Shown here: positions 1 to 7,934 of the stretch, piece after piece
Position numbering within the stretch: position 1 is the first letter of the stretch
How the letters are laid out: each line of letters starts with the position of its first letter
Notes under the pieces: generated by a model
Database searches by the model: none
Told to the model about the DNA's origin: nothing
What the model saw: only the letters and a program-made list of their open reading frames with translations
Position numbers and translations under genes: made by a program
NCBI GenBank assembly: GCA_903789595.1
Contig: CAIFEZ010000003.1
Coordinates: 1 to 64,000, forward strand
Reading direction: 5' to 3'
Length of the DNA: 64,000 nucleotides
From: an uncultured eubacterium 1-6
GTDB lineage: Bacteria; Bacillota; Clostridia; Lachnospirales; Lachnospiraceae

Positions 1-116
1 TTAACATCGTATTTTTTTATCGTGGTTTTTCTCCTCCTTAACTGCATGACATTGCGCATGAACAGTAACAATGCAAATCGTTTACCTTCATTACTTTAAT
101 TATCCGACTTGCAAAA

Positions 117-145
117 ATAATACGACCATTGTAGAATACAGTCAA
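117..145 (-). promoter_or_regulatory. putative leftward sigma-A promoter
   Basis: On the minus strand TTGACT (145-140) is separated by 17 bp from TATTAT (122-117). It points out of the window to the left, and a purine-rich AAGGAGGAG lies near positions 42-31 on that strand. A divergent gene therefore probably starts at or beyond the left edge, which is the usual arrangement for the target of an HxlR regulator. Confidence 0.55.
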
Positions 146-192
146 GAAGGATCTTTTCCTTGAGCAGGTATGTTTTGGTTGAGTATTACAGT

Positions 193-224
193 TTGTGGCA
201 CAATGTATCGTATGGCCGTTTACA
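193..224 (+). repeat. short dispersed element, copy A
   Basis: TTGTGGCACAATGTATCGTA then TGGCCGTTTAC, upstream of hxlR. Similar stretches are at 24002-24036 (TTGTGGCACGAT, ATCGCATGGCCGTTTAC), 31040-31069 (ATGACAAAGCATATCGAATG GATGT) and 62299-62328 (TTGTGACACAATACATCGCA TGGATGTAC). All lie 15-75 bp upstream of a gene start. Confidence 0.5.
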
Positions 225-238
225 GAACAGGCGGGAAT

Positions 239-604
239 ATGAAAAAAGAAACATGTGAAAGAGCAAATCAATTCGGCATGTGTCCGTATGCGACGGCGCA
301 GCAGCTGCTGTCCGGGAAGTGGGCGATTCTGATTCTGCACGCTCTTGCGGACGGGCCGAAAAGGTTCAGTCAGCTGCAGAAAGAGATTGACATTACGCAG
401 GCTACTCTGGCCACGCATCTCAGGAATCTGGAGAAGGAGGGGCTGCTGACCAGGACAGTTTACCCGGAGGTGCCTCCTCGGGTGGAGTATGAGCTTACGG
501 AGATCGGGTATGAGTTCAAGCCGGTTCTCGACAGCATTGAAACGTGGGGAAGAAAGTATATCAGGCATCTTGAACAGAAGAATTCATCCGCCGCTCCGCT
601 CTGA
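239..604 (+). CDS. HxlR-family winged-helix transcriptional regulator
   Basis: A 121-residue DNA-binding protein. The region CPYATAQQLLSGKWAILIL followed by FSQLQKEID and LATHLRNLEKEGLL is the typical HxlR/MarR-like winged helix, and the conserved Cys near residue 13 is the residue that senses electrophiles or oxidants in some HxlR members. The ATG at 239 was chosen because family members begin just before this Cys; an in-frame upstream ATG at 170 would add an unrelated 23-residue head. Divergent from an off-window gene that it probably controls. The effector is unknown. Confidence 0.85.
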   Translation: MKKETCERANQFGMCPYATAQQLLSGKWAILILHALADGPKRFSQLQKEIDITQATLATHLRNLEKEGLLTRTVYPEVPPRVEYELTEIGYEFKPVLDSIETWGRKYIRHLEQKNSSAAPL

Positions 605-692
605 ATCACGCAATCGTTTCAACGGAAGAATCAACAGAGGAATTAACATAAGAACGAACAGAGGCCGGCAATATGAAACAGGGAGGAAATTT

Positions 693-971
693 ATGGCAGA
701 GAAACGACCGAAGATCAGGATCACGGTGATTGACCGCAGGGGTAAGATGGGATGTCACCGCGGGCATCATGTGGGAGAGGTATTTGATTTCGATGAGGAC
801 CGGGGCAGGATCTGTCCGATGGCAATGCACTGCGCGTTTCCGTATATCGATATCCTTCGCTACGGCGGAAGGATACCCGGACAGCCCGCGGGGACTGCGG
901 AGTTCTGCTGCTCTGACGCGGATACCATAATGGTTTTCCGGGCAGAGATCGCTGATGAACCTTCCGAATGA
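693..971 (+). CDS. TIGR04076-family small protein
   Basis: A 92-residue cytosolic protein with GGGAGGAAA at good spacing before the ATG. It shows the layout I associate with TIGR04076: a beta-strand start (KIRITVIDRRGK), GCHRGHHVGEVFDF, then ICPMAMHCAFPYIDILRYGG and a C-terminal Cys pair. Conserved Cys/His hint at metal or redox chemistry, but no function is established. It lies 88 bp after hxlR on the same strand and may be co-transcribed. It ends 77 bp from the convergent licT-like gene. Confidence 0.7.
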   Translation: MAEKRPKIRITVIDRRGKMGCHRGHHVGEVFDFDEDRGRICPMAMHCAFPYIDILRYGGRIPGQPAGTAEFCCSDADTIMVFRAEIADEPSE

Positions 972-1048
972 CTTCGGCGGCGCGTTTGGAGATGCGTCTT
1001 CCGAGTGACCGTCAGAAGGATGCTCATCGACAGGCATTACCCGTTTCA

Positions 1049-1876
1049 TCAGTTCTTCTCGATCACCCGTTCAATGTGCATGGCGAGATAACCGGTTTCG
1101 GCCTCCTGTACCGGGCGCTTCATCATGCGTCCGAGTTCATCGCATACTTTGGCGGCGATCGTGTAGGAGGACGGATAGGTGTGTCTCATATAGTCGTTCA
1201 GATTCATGTGCAGAGGCTCTTCGGTCAGGATCCGTGTCACCATATAGCGGATGTGATTCATCATCCGGTTGTATCTGAGGGACATCACCTCGATGTGCTG
1301 TCCGGTTTCCTGCTCGATCATGGAGATACAGAAGCGAACCAGCTGTGCCGTCTGCAGTGCCTCCGATACCTTCTCGTCCTCGATTGCCGTGTGGACGTGC
1401 AGGGCGAGAAAGCCGATCTCGTCTTCTGAAATCTCAATCTGAAAGGCGCGGCGAAGCATAGGCACCGCAGAGAGCGCCACCTTGTACTCGGAGTGAAACA
1501 TGATCTGAATATCCTGATTGAGCGGATTCCGGATCTCTTCGCCGTTTCGCAGCCGCCGGACGGCGAAGTCGAGATGGTCGGCCATGGGGAACAGAATTCT
1601 GCGGTCGATGTTCCCGAAGACCCTGGCGGCTTCGTTGAGCACGGCACCGGCGATTTCCAGACATTCCGGATTCACGGACCGCGCGATTTCTCTTGCGCTG
1701 CCGCGCTCGGAGGTCTGCTGCAGAGAGTAGACCGTATCCTCCGGACCGGCCTCTATGCGCTCGGCGATTTTTCGTCCGAAGCCGACGCCTTTTCCCAGGA
1801 TGAGATATTCCCTTTTCTCGTCCGGCTCCAGGACGATGACGGCATTGTGATTTAATACTTTTCGAACTCTGTACAT
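1049..1876 (-). CDS. LicT/BglG-family transcriptional antiterminator
   Basis: A 275-residue RNA-binding antiterminator. The N-terminal CAT domain is MYRVRKVLNHNAVIVLE and GKGVGFGRKI. Two PTS regulation domains follow with all four expected phosphorylatable histidines visible (ADHLDFA and LHVHTA in PRD1, NHIRYM and AMHIERV in PRD2). The ATG at 1876 was chosen because GAGGGA lies just upstream and family proteins start with this strand; a TTG at 1888 in the same frame is less likely. It is downstream of the EIIGlc gene on the same strand, past a strong terminator, and most likely controls that gene through its leader. Confidence 0.93.
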   Translation of the reverse strand: MYRVRKVLNHNAVIVLEPDEKREYLILGKGVGFGRKIAERIEAGPEDTVYSLQQTSERGSAREIARSVNPECLEIAGAVLNEAARVFGNIDRRILFPMADHLDFAVRRLRNGEEIRNPLNQDIQIMFHSEYKVALSAVPMLRRAFQIEISEDEIGFLALHVHTAIEDEKVSEALQTAQLVRFCISMIEQETGQHIEVMSLRYNRMMNHIRYMVTRILTEEPLHMNLNDYMRHTYPSSYTIAAKVCDELGRMMKRPVQEAETGYLAMHIERVIEKN

Positions 1877-1974
1877 GAGATCCCTCAACGAATGGCATTG
1901 CAGAAGAAACAGAACCTGTATTTATCTTACCACATTTTCCTGAGGCGGCGGAGAAATATAAGATCAACGAGATA

Positions 1975-2030
1975 AAACGCGCTTCGCGGGTTTTATCTCG
2001 CTATCGCGACGCTCGCCCTACACGAATACT
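1975..2030. repeat. GC-rich hairpin after ptsG terminator
   Basis: GAGATAAAACGCGCTTCG faces GGGTTTTATCTC, an inverted repeat around a CGCGCTTCGCGG core. It lies between the ptsG terminator and licT. It has the CTTCGCG flavour of the intergenic elements at 39.7-40.1 kb, but I cannot show homology. Confidence 0.35.
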
Positions 2031-2054
2031 TTGCGTCCGGGGTGCTGTTCGCGT

Positions 2055-2085
2055 AAAAAAAGTGGACAGGGAACTCCCTGTCCAC
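2055..2085 (-). terminator. intrinsic terminator of the EIIGlc gene
   Basis: On the minus strand GTGGACAGGGA pairs perfectly with TCCCTGTCCAC over an 11-bp stem and is followed by seven T residues. It separates the EIIGlc gene from the downstream antiterminator gene. Confidence 0.9.
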
Positions 2086-2111
2086 AAAGCTTACGTCTGT
2101 CTTCAAAATCG

Positions 2112-2230
2112 GATTTATTCCGTCTCATCGGCAGCCAGAGCGGACTCATTCCGTCTGATCGACGGCCGGATCTGACTCGTTTCGTCTGATCGACAGCCGG
2201 ATCTGACTCATTCCGTCTCATCGACGGCCA
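2112..2230. repeat. 31-bp tandem repeat, four copies, at the 3' end of the EIIGlc gene
   Basis: The motif CCGTCTSATCGRCRGCC recurs at 2120, 2151, 2182 and 2213, exactly 31 bp apart. The last copy is the end of the EIIGlc coding region (minus strand, residues VDETE and stop), so the array looks like repeated duplication of the stop-codon region into the 3' untranslated sequence. 31 bp is not a multiple of three, so the extra copies are non-coding. Confidence 0.85.
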
Positions 2231-4493
2231 GAATGGGATCGCCGGCCTTTACGTCGCCGGTTTTCAGAAGGCGTACGCTCTGATTGTCCTCCAGATCAGT
2301 GCAGAGAACCGGAGATACGATCGACGGAGCGTGAGATTTCAGAAAATCAAGGTCGAGCTTTATCATCGGATCGCCCTTCTTTACATGCTGCCCGTTCTCA
2401 ACCATGACCTCAAAGCCCTGTCCGCCGAGCTTGACGGTGTCGATTCCCACATGGATCAGCATCTCGATGCCGGAGTCCGTGGTAAAGCCGATGGCGTGCT
2501 TTGTGTCGAAGACGAAGGCGATGGTTCCGTCCTCGGGCGCCCGGACGATCGGATCTGTCGGGGTGACGGCTGCGCCCTCGCCCATCATTCCTCCGGCGAA
2601 AGCGTCGTCCGGTGTGGTGGAGAGGTCTGCGCAGGTTCCGGTGATCGGGCTGCTGATGATTACGGTGCGCACCGGTTTTCTTTCGGTACCAGCGCCCGAC
2701 GGGTTCTTTCCGTCCGCAGTGTCCGCGCCTGCCGGGTTCTTTCCATCGGCAGCATTTGTGCCATGCGCGGTCTGACTTTCCTGCCCGCGCTGCTTATTCG
2801 CGGCGGGTTTTTCATCGGAGGCTTCGGCGGAATTCCCGTCCTCCGGCGTATAGTATGTGTCGGGCATTTTCTCGAGGTAGTCCTCAAGGTTGGATTTGAT
2901 CACCGTTACGCGGGGACCGTAGATTACCTGTACGCCGGTTCCCTTGTGCACGACACCGGAAGCACCGGTCGATTTCAAAATGCCGTCGATGACTCTGGAG
3001 GAATCCTTTACGGTCACACGAAGTCTTGTGGCACAGCAGTCCACATCCGCGATGTTCGCCTTTCCGCCCAGTCCGTTCATAATGGTTTCGCTGAGGGCGT
3101 CTTCCGGAGATGCTGTCTCCTTAGCGCCGTCCGCGGTTCCGGATTTTTTCGCCAGATAGTCGGACTTCCGGTAAAGCTTTGTCTCGGCGTCGTCATCCTC
3201 GCGGCCTGGAGTCTTCAGATCAAACTTGCGGATCAGGAAGGTGAAGATAAAGTAATACAGGAAGAAATAGATGATACCGCAGGGGATGACGAGCATCCAG
3301 CTGGTCTTCGCGTTGCCCTGAAGAATGCCGAAGAGCAGGAAGTCGATGAATCCGCCGGAGAAGGTGAGCCCGACCGCGATATTCAGCATATGAGCTAACA
3401 TGTAGCAGGAGCCGGCCAGAACGACCTGGACGCCGAACAGCATGGGAGCGACGAACAGGAAGGAGAACTCCAGGGGCTCTGTGATTCCCGTGAACATGCA
3501 GGCGAGTGCGGCCGAGAGAAGAAGACCGCCTGCCTGTTTCTTTTTCTCAGGTTTTGCGCAGCGGTACATGGCGAGAGCCGCGCCCGGAAGACCGAACATC
3601 ATGAAGATGAACTCTCCGGAGAAGTAGCGGCAGGCATCCGCGCTGAAGTGCGCGATGTGGGCCGAATCCGCCAGCTGTGCGAAGAAAATGTTCTGTCCGC
3701 CTTCGACCGTCTGTCCGGCAACCTGCATGGTTCCGCCGAGAGCTGTCTGCCAGAAGGGCATATAGAATACATGATGAAGGCCGAACGGGATCAGCGCCCG
3801 TTTGATCAGGCCGAAAATCAGGGTACCGATGTATCCGGATCCGGTAACGAGGCCGCCGAGGGCATAGATGCCGGTCTGTACGAAGGGCCATACAAAATAC
3901 ATCAGGATGCCGACGAAGAGGTACACGATGGTAGAGATGATCGGGACGAAGCGGGAGCCGCTGAAAAAGGAGATCGCGGTGGGAAGCTCGATTTTATAGA
4001 AGCGGTTGTGCAGAGCCGCGACGCCGAGTCCGACGATGATGCCTCCGAACACGCCCATCTGTAGCGTCTTGATGCCGACGATGGAGGTGATGGTACCGTT
4101 CAGCACGCCGGAGGCGATGTTGCCGTCCGCGTCAATTTTTCCGGAGAGGGTAAGCATCGCCTGAATCGAAATGTTCATGACAAAGTAGGCGATCATTGCG
4201 GAGAGCGCCGCAACCTCTTTTTCCTTCTTTGCCATGCCGATGGCCACGCCCACGGCGAAGAGCAGGGGCAGATTGTCAAAAATAGCGCTGCCGACGGCGT
4301 TCATGATCGTCAGCAGCCCGTGAAGCAGAGTGCCGTCTCCCAGAATGCTTTCCATATGGTAGGTTGCAATGGTGGTCGGGTTTGTGAATGTACTTCCGAG
4401 TCCCAGCAGCAGTCCTGCCACGGGAAGGATCGCGATCGGAAGCATGAAGCTTCGGCCGACACGCTGAAGTACGCCAAATACTTTGTCTTTCAT
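2208..4493 (-). CDS. ptsG: PTS glucose-type EIICBA permease
   Basis: A 761-residue single-chain glucose-family PTS permease. EIIC (about residues 1-425) is a multi-spanning membrane domain with the family motif GITEPLEF near 336-343. EIIB carries the phosphocysteine in DCCATRLRV (Cys about 487). EIIA is C-terminal, with its phosphohistidine in HVGIDTVKL. The EIIB-EIIA linker (about residues 555-615) is low complexity with internal repeats of the ADGKNPAGAD type. GAGGAGG precedes the ATG. A leader of about 400 nt with a RAT-like element and the nearby antiterminator suggest sugar-responsive antitermination. The substrate may be glucose or a related sugar such as N-acetylglucosamine; sequence alone does not decide. 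Confidence 0.93.
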   Translation of the reverse strand: MKDKVFGVLQRVGRSFMLPIAILPVAGLLLGLGSTFTNPTTIATYHMESILGDGTLLHGLLTIMNAVGSAIFDNLPLLFAVGVAIGMAKKEKEVAALSAMIAYFVMNISIQAMLTLSGKIDADGNIASGVLNGTITSIVGIKTLQMGVFGGIIVGLGVAALHNRFYKIELPTAISFFSGSRFVPIISTIVYLFVGILMYFVWPFVQTGIYALGGLVTGSGYIGTLIFGLIKRALIPFGLHHVFYMPFWQTALGGTMQVAGQTVEGGQNIFFAQLADSAHIAHFSADACRYFSGEFIFMMFGLPGAALAMYRCAKPEKKKQAGGLLLSAALACMFTGITEPLEFSFLFVAPMLFGVQVVLAGSCYMLAHMLNIAVGLTFSGGFIDFLLFGILQGNAKTSWMLVIPCGIIYFFLYYFIFTFLIRKFDLKTPGREDDDAETKLYRKSDYLAKKSGTADGAKETASPEDALSETIMNGLGGKANIADVDCCATRLRVTVKDSSRVIDGILKSTGASGVVHKGTGVQVIYGPRVTVIKSNLEDYLEKMPDTYYTPEDGNSAEASDEKPAANKQRGQESQTAHGTNAADGKNPAGADTADGKNPSGAGTERKPVRTVIISSPITGTCADLSTTPDDAFAGGMMGEGAAVTPTDPIVRAPEDGTIAFVFDTKHAIGFTTDSGIEMLIHVGIDTVKLGGQGFEVMVENGQHVKKGDPMIKLDLDFLKSHAPSIVSPVLCTDLEDNQSVRLLKTGDVKAGDPILAVDETE

Positions 4494-4524
4494 AAGTTCC
4501 TCCTCATTTGTTAGCTGTTCAGCA

Positions 4525-4589
4525 CATCATAATTTCAAGCGGAAAAAGACCGCTTGCGGGCTTTTTTCCGACTGAAATTATGATGTGTC
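4525..4589. repeat. long perfect inverted repeat in the ptsG leader
   Basis: CACATCATAATTTCA (4522-4536) is the exact reverse complement of TGAAATTATGATGTG (4573-4587), and the inside also pairs (GGAAAAA with TTTTTTCC). It lies just upstream of the ptsG ribosome site, so in the transcript it forms a long hairpin that could influence translation or RNA stability. Confidence 0.8.
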
Positions 4590-4672
4590 CTGGAGCCGAA
4601 GGCTCCAGGACTCCTCACATCTCGAGAACCGCAGGTTCTCGAGATTGGATGCTGAATCGTTCTTTAATAATT
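4589..4672. repeat. two-hairpin repeat unit, copy 1 (ptsG leader)
   Basis: Contains TCCTGGAGCC/GGCTCCAGGA and TCTCGAGAACC/GGTTCTCGAGA hairpins, followed by a GCTGAATC tail. A diverged copy is at about 52274-52360. Both copies lie shortly upstream of a start codon, in opposite orientation relative to the gene they precede. Confidence 0.7.
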
Positions 4673-4698
4673 GGTGCAGCCCCGCGTACGGGGGCATA

Positions 4699-4890
4699 AC
4701 ATAAAAGCAGGCATCCACGAGTATGTACGGAAATCCGAAAGAAATGCGATTCATTTACAAAATGCCTGCGCGATTCTGCTGTCTCCGGAACCGGTCCGGA
4801 ATACAAAATCTCACAGGATATCCTGAAAATGAAAACCATTCGGGAATTCTGTATATACCAGTGAATGCCTGCTTAGAGTTACATACTGTT
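4699..4890 (-). promoter_or_regulatory. RAT-like antiterminator element and alternative hairpin in the ptsG leader
   Basis: On the minus strand the transcript would read TATGTAACTC, TAAG, CAGGCATTCA (4883-4861). This resembles the GlcT/LicT ribonucleic antiterminator core TGTTACTG...CAGGCAT. The same AGCAGGCATTCAC can pair with GTGGATGCCTGCT (4718-4706), which is followed by TTTTAT, giving a possible alternative terminator stem. A third copy, GCAGGCAT, is at 4769-4762. The element sits a few bases after the predicted transcription start. The match is partial, so this is a candidate. Confidence 0.45.
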
Positions 4891-4902
4891 CTTTTGGTGA
4901 AA

Positions 4903-4931
4903 ACCATAACACCCGAAAGAGGGAAAGTCAA
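4903..4931 (-). promoter_or_regulatory. putative ptsG promoter
   Basis: On the minus strand TTGACT (4931-4926), a 17-bp spacer and TATGGT (4908-4903). It would place the transcript start just before the RAT-like element, as in other PTS genes controlled by antitermination. Confidence 0.5.
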
Positions 4932-5020
4932 GGGGAATTTTCAGGTGTCAATATTACTTATAGGCAGGGCGAAGATCGACTCTTCATGGAATTTGTGGCA
5001 TAATAGTTTACTGTTGACGG

Positions 5021-5100
5021 TATATCTGCAAAGTAGAGCTTTCACATTCCTGTTGCCATCCGCAAACAGGTTGTGAAATTCTTTCCTGGTCAGATAGGCG
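5021..5100. repeat. intergenic hairpin repeat, copy 1
   Basis: ATATCTGCAAAGTAGAGC, TTTCACA, TTGCCATCCGCAAACAGG, TGTGAAATTC, CCTGGTCAG. It shares its order of blocks and its stem (TTTCACA/TGTGAAA) with copies at 43291-43410 and 46057-46166. It lies between ptsG and the PrsW gene. Confidence 0.75.
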
Positions 5101-5207
5101 TTGGCGGTAGCCATAACAGCTTTATAAGATGTGTCGATACCGAGAAAATAAGATACAGAGATCGGATGCGGAAAGCTTATTCGTCCGGTCAGTCAGAGGA
5201 GAGGGAT

Positions 5208-6179
5208 ATGAAGAACAACGCAGAATCAACGATGATTCCTGCAGCGGGTGATCACAGTGGTGCTGCGGTCACCCCGGACAGTTTGGACAAGAAGAGGAGG
5301 AGAAGGCGGCTGACGGTAACCTGCATTCTGATTGTTCTCTTCACATGCGGACTTCTGATCAATGAATCGGATTATATGGGGAGAAGCCATACGACGGTGT
5401 TCCAGTATCTGGAGGTGTACAGCGCCTTCCTTCCGCTGCTGATCTATATTGTGCCGTTTGGGATTTTTATAAAACGGATGGGCACAAAATATGAAATGGG
5501 GAACCTGGAACTTTTAACAGCCGTTTTCTGCGGGGCGTTTATTCCCGCTGCTCTTGCCGGAGAAATGAACGGCGGATTTGATGATCTGATGAAATCACTG
5601 ATGGGGAGCGCCTACTCCGACGCGTGGCTCGGATCGTTGGAAGCGGGCATTGTAGAAGAGCTTCTGAAGCTGGTCACAACCGCTTTGCTTTTGTATGTGC
5701 TGAACAGAACATCTCTGAAGCATTATCTGGTGATCGGAATGTGCGTCGGCATGGGATTTCAGATAGAGGAAGATATCTCGTACATTACGGAAAGCGGATT
5801 CAAGAATGTGAACGACGCGTTTCCGACGGCGCTGGACCGGATCTCGGGTGCGCTGGGGTCGCACTGGGCCTATGCCGCAGTCACGGCAGCCGGGCTGTAT
5901 CTGATTGTCAGAGCGTGCGGGAAAAACCACATACGGAAGGGCATCGGCTGGATCGTCTTTGTGATGGCAGATCATTTTCTGTATGATACGCCGCTCGGGG
6001 AACCGGCGCTCTTCAACGCGATTCTCACTGCGGCGGTTGTGCTGCCGGTGTTGATCTTCCTCAGAAGTCCGGAGATGACGGATGATGAGGCGGGCCGGGA
6101 GTTGCCGTTGGAGAATGGAGAAATGAAACATGATGATCAAGAGACAGGCAGCAGGACCACCCGGGGATGTCATATATAA
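5208..6179 (+). CDS. PrsW-type (CPBP/CAAX-like) intramembrane metalloprotease
   Basis: A 323-residue polytopic membrane protein. After a basic, low-complexity N-terminus (KKRRRRRL) there are about eight hydrophobic segments. The glutamate motif VEELLK near residue 146, a second acidic motif FQIEED, and histidines in SHWAYAA and ADHFLYD fit the PrsW branch of intramembrane proteases that degrade anti-sigma factors or act on membrane peptides. The ATG at 5208 has AGAGGAGAGGG upstream; an earlier in-frame ATG at 5073 runs through an intergenic repeat and is rejected. The substrate is unknown and no anti-sigma gene is adjacent. Confidence 0.85.
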   Translation: MKNNAESTMIPAAGDHSGAAVTPDSLDKKRRRRRLTVTCILIVLFTCGLLINESDYMGRSHTTVFQYLEVYSAFLPLLIYIVPFGIFIKRMGTKYEMGNLELLTAVFCGAFIPAALAGEMNGGFDDLMKSLMGSAYSDAWLGSLEAGIVEELLKLVTTALLLYVLNRTSLKHYLVIGMCVGMGFQIEEDISYITESGFKNVNDAFPTALDRISGALGSHWAYAAVTAAGLYLIVRACGKNHIRKGIGWIVFVMADHFLYDTPLGEPALFNAILTAAVVLPVLIFLRSPEMTDDEAGRELPLENGEMKHDDQETGSRTTRGCHI

Positions 6180-6203
6180 TTCGTTGGTCATTGCGGTACG
6201 AAA

Positions 6204-6383
6204 ATCAGGATTTGGTGTACGGTCAGTTGCGGAACCCGGATCAGGATTTAGTGTACGGTCAGTTGCGGAACCCGGATCAGGTTTTGGCGTACGGTCAACT
6301 GCAGAACCCGGATCAGGATTTTGTGTATGGTCAGCTGCGGAACCCGGATCAGGATTTGGTGTACGGTCAGCTGCTGAACTTGG
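6204..6383. repeat. 36-bp minisatellite, about five copies
   Basis: A unit around GTACGGTCAGTTGCGGAACC repeats every 36 bp between the PrsW gene and the esterase. Because 36 is a multiple of three, several frames on both strands stay open and give apparent ORFs, such as 12-residue repeats with the core DLVYGQLRNPDQ. None has a convincing ribosome site, and I treat the array as non-coding. Confidence 0.85.
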
Positions 6384-6408
6384 AGATTCAGAGAGAGGAT
6401 AATGAATC

Positions 6409-7389
6409 ATGAAAATAACCCGGACAAATTTATGGGAACAGAACGAGTATTCGTATCCGATGGCATTTGGCTTTGTGCCGAATATCACATCATTTATTCA
6501 CGACGAGGAATCGGACAGGAAGCCGGCAGTCATCGTGGTTCCCGGAGGCGCGTACAGGGTGGTCTCTCCGACCGAAGGAGAAATTGTAGCAAGAGAGTTT
6601 TACAGGAAAGGGTATCAGACCTTTGTCTGCACGTATACGACAAACCTCCTGGGTGCGGCGCCGCTAAAGGATCAGCCGATGAAGGATCTGTCAAGAGCCG
6701 TGCGGCTGGTTCGCAGAAGAGCAGAGGAATTCAGGGTTGCGGCAGATAAGGTGATCGTCCTGGGATTTTCTGCCGGCGCTCATCTCTGCGGCAGCCTTTG
6801 CGTTCATTTCGAGGATGTGGCGGATGCAAAACCGCAGTATCAGAGGATTTCCAACCGGCCGGACGCCGCGATCCTGTCTTATCCGGTGATCACATCGGGA
6901 GAATATGCGCACAGAGATTCCTTCTGCGCCCTGCTCGGAGACAATCCTTCTGAGGAGGAGCTTGCGTACATGTCCCTGGAGAAGCAGGTGAAATCCGACA
7001 CGCCTCCATGCTTTATCTGGCAGACGGCAACGGATGAAGCGGTTCCGGTGGAGAACAGTTATCTGATGGCGGAGGCGCTTCGCAGACAGGGAATCCCTTA
7101 CGCGCATCATGTGTTTTCCAGCGGAAAGCACGGCCTTTCTCTCGCCAACGAAGCATGGGCAAGGGGAGAATACGGCGATACAGACACGATGGAGCAGATT
7201 CACAGAATGGTTGAGTGCATCATCAGGAAGGGAGACCTGAAGATCCCCGAGCTGCAGAAAAAGCAGATTCTGGCGGACTTTGCCTGTAACGAAGAGAGAG
7301 ACCGGGAAATGCTGAAAGCCAATATTCCCAACGAAGAGGCGGCGGTGTGGCCGGTGCTCGCAGATACGTGGCTGAAGAGTGTACTTTGA
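6409..7389 (+). CDS. alpha/beta-hydrolase, esterase of the BD-FAE/acetylxylan-esterase-like type
   Basis: A 326-residue serine hydrolase without a signal peptide, so cytosolic. VVPGGAYRVVSPTEGE is the oxyanion-hole region of this family, GFSAGAHL holds the nucleophile serine, the acid is probably in ATDEAVPVENS, and the catalytic His is in SSGKHGLSLA. Family members remove acetyl or feruloyl groups from sugars. The C-terminal 50 residues extend past the hydrolase core. GAGAGGA lies before the ATG at 6409. It stands between two minisatellite arrays, with no operon partner. The substrate is unknown. Confidence 0.85.
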   Translation: MKITRTNLWEQNEYSYPMAFGFVPNITSFIHDEESDRKPAVIVVPGGAYRVVSPTEGEIVAREFYRKGYQTFVCTYTTNLLGAAPLKDQPMKDLSRAVRLVRRRAEEFRVAADKVIVLGFSAGAHLCGSLCVHFEDVADAKPQYQRISNRPDAAILSYPVITSGEYAHRDSFCALLGDNPSEEELAYMSLEKQVKSDTPPCFIWQTATDEAVPVENSYLMAEALRRQGIPYAHHVFSSGKHGLSLANEAWARGEYGDTDTMEQIHRMVECIIRKGDLKIPELQKKQILADFACNEERDREMLKANIPNEEAAVWPVLADTWLKSVL

Positions 7390-7400
7390 ATCATAATCAG

Positions 7401-7533
7401 TCAGCCAGAGAAAGAGACGGCAGGCTTGATCATTCAGTCAGAGAAAGAGACGGCAGGCTTGATCATTCAGTCAGAGAAAGAAACGGCAGGCTTGATCAGT
7501 CTGTCAGGGAAAGAGACGGCAGGCTTGAAAATC
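7401..7533. repeat. 33-bp minisatellite, four copies
   Basis: GAGACGGCAGGCTTGATCA with flanking CAGTCAGAGAAA repeats at about 7416, 7449, 7482 and 7515, exactly 33 bp apart, immediately after the esterase stop codon. Open in several frames only because the unit is a multiple of three. Confidence 0.85.
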
Positions 7534-7547
7534 ATGGCATAGCATGA

Positions 7548-7855
7548 TCGGGATTACCATCAGAGAACAATGCTTTTGAAATCGATGGCAGAATATAATC
7601 AGGATTACCATTGGAATGAGAAGCCCTGAAATATGATGGTAAATCACGATCAAGATTACCATTGTGATATGGGGTTCTGAGATCTGATGGTAAAGCATGA
7701 TCAAGATTACCATTGGAATAGGAAATTTTTGCATGTGATGGTAAAGTATGATCAGGATTACCATTGTGATACGGAGCTCTGAGATCTGATGGTAAAGCGC
7801 GATCAAGATTACCATTGCGGTAGGAAGTTCCGATATGTGATGGTAAAGCATACAT
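7548..7855. repeat. 51-bp tandem array with palindromic 29-bp core, six to seven copies
   Basis: A core of the form GATGGTAAAGCATGATCA then AGATTACCATT (ATGGTAA pairs with TTACCAT) alternates with 22-bp intervals. The intervals are themselves related in an alternating pattern: two similar GTGATA...GAGATCT types and three G-rich GGAATAGGA types, so the higher-order period is 102 bp. No cas genes, leader or unrelated spacers. The minus strand stays open (17-residue repeats) because 51 is a multiple of three. Confidence 0.85.
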
Positions 7856-7871
7856 TGAAATTACAGAACGG

Positions 7872-7922
7872 GAGATCGTATGCTGATGAATAAATGGGAG
7901 ATCATATGTTGATGAATGAACA
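7872..7922. repeat. 25-bp direct repeat before the GNAT gene
   Basis: GGGAGATCGTATGCTGATGA and GGGAGATCATATGTTGATGA occur in tandem immediately upstream of the acetyltransferase ribosome site. Confidence 0.7.
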
Positions 7923-7934
7923 GGAGGTTGTAAG

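Noticed and set aside
1-45. Leftward gene start inside the window (ATG at 7-5 on the minus strand)
   Set aside because: The AAGGAGGAG is about 24 bp from this ATG, too far, and only two codons would be in view.
6167-6412. 81-codon ORF made of 12-residue repeats (DLVYGQLRNPDQ)
   Set aside because: Starts inside the end of the PrsW gene without a ribosome site. All frames of this 36-bp array are open because of unit length.
7548-7855. CRISPR array
   Set aside because: The intervals are homologous to each other, repeats are not conserved exactly, and there are no cas genes or leader.
7504-7855. Minus-strand ORFs of 107-115 codons with 17-residue repeats
   Set aside because: Products of the 51-bp unit length; two frames are equally open and neither has a ribosome site.
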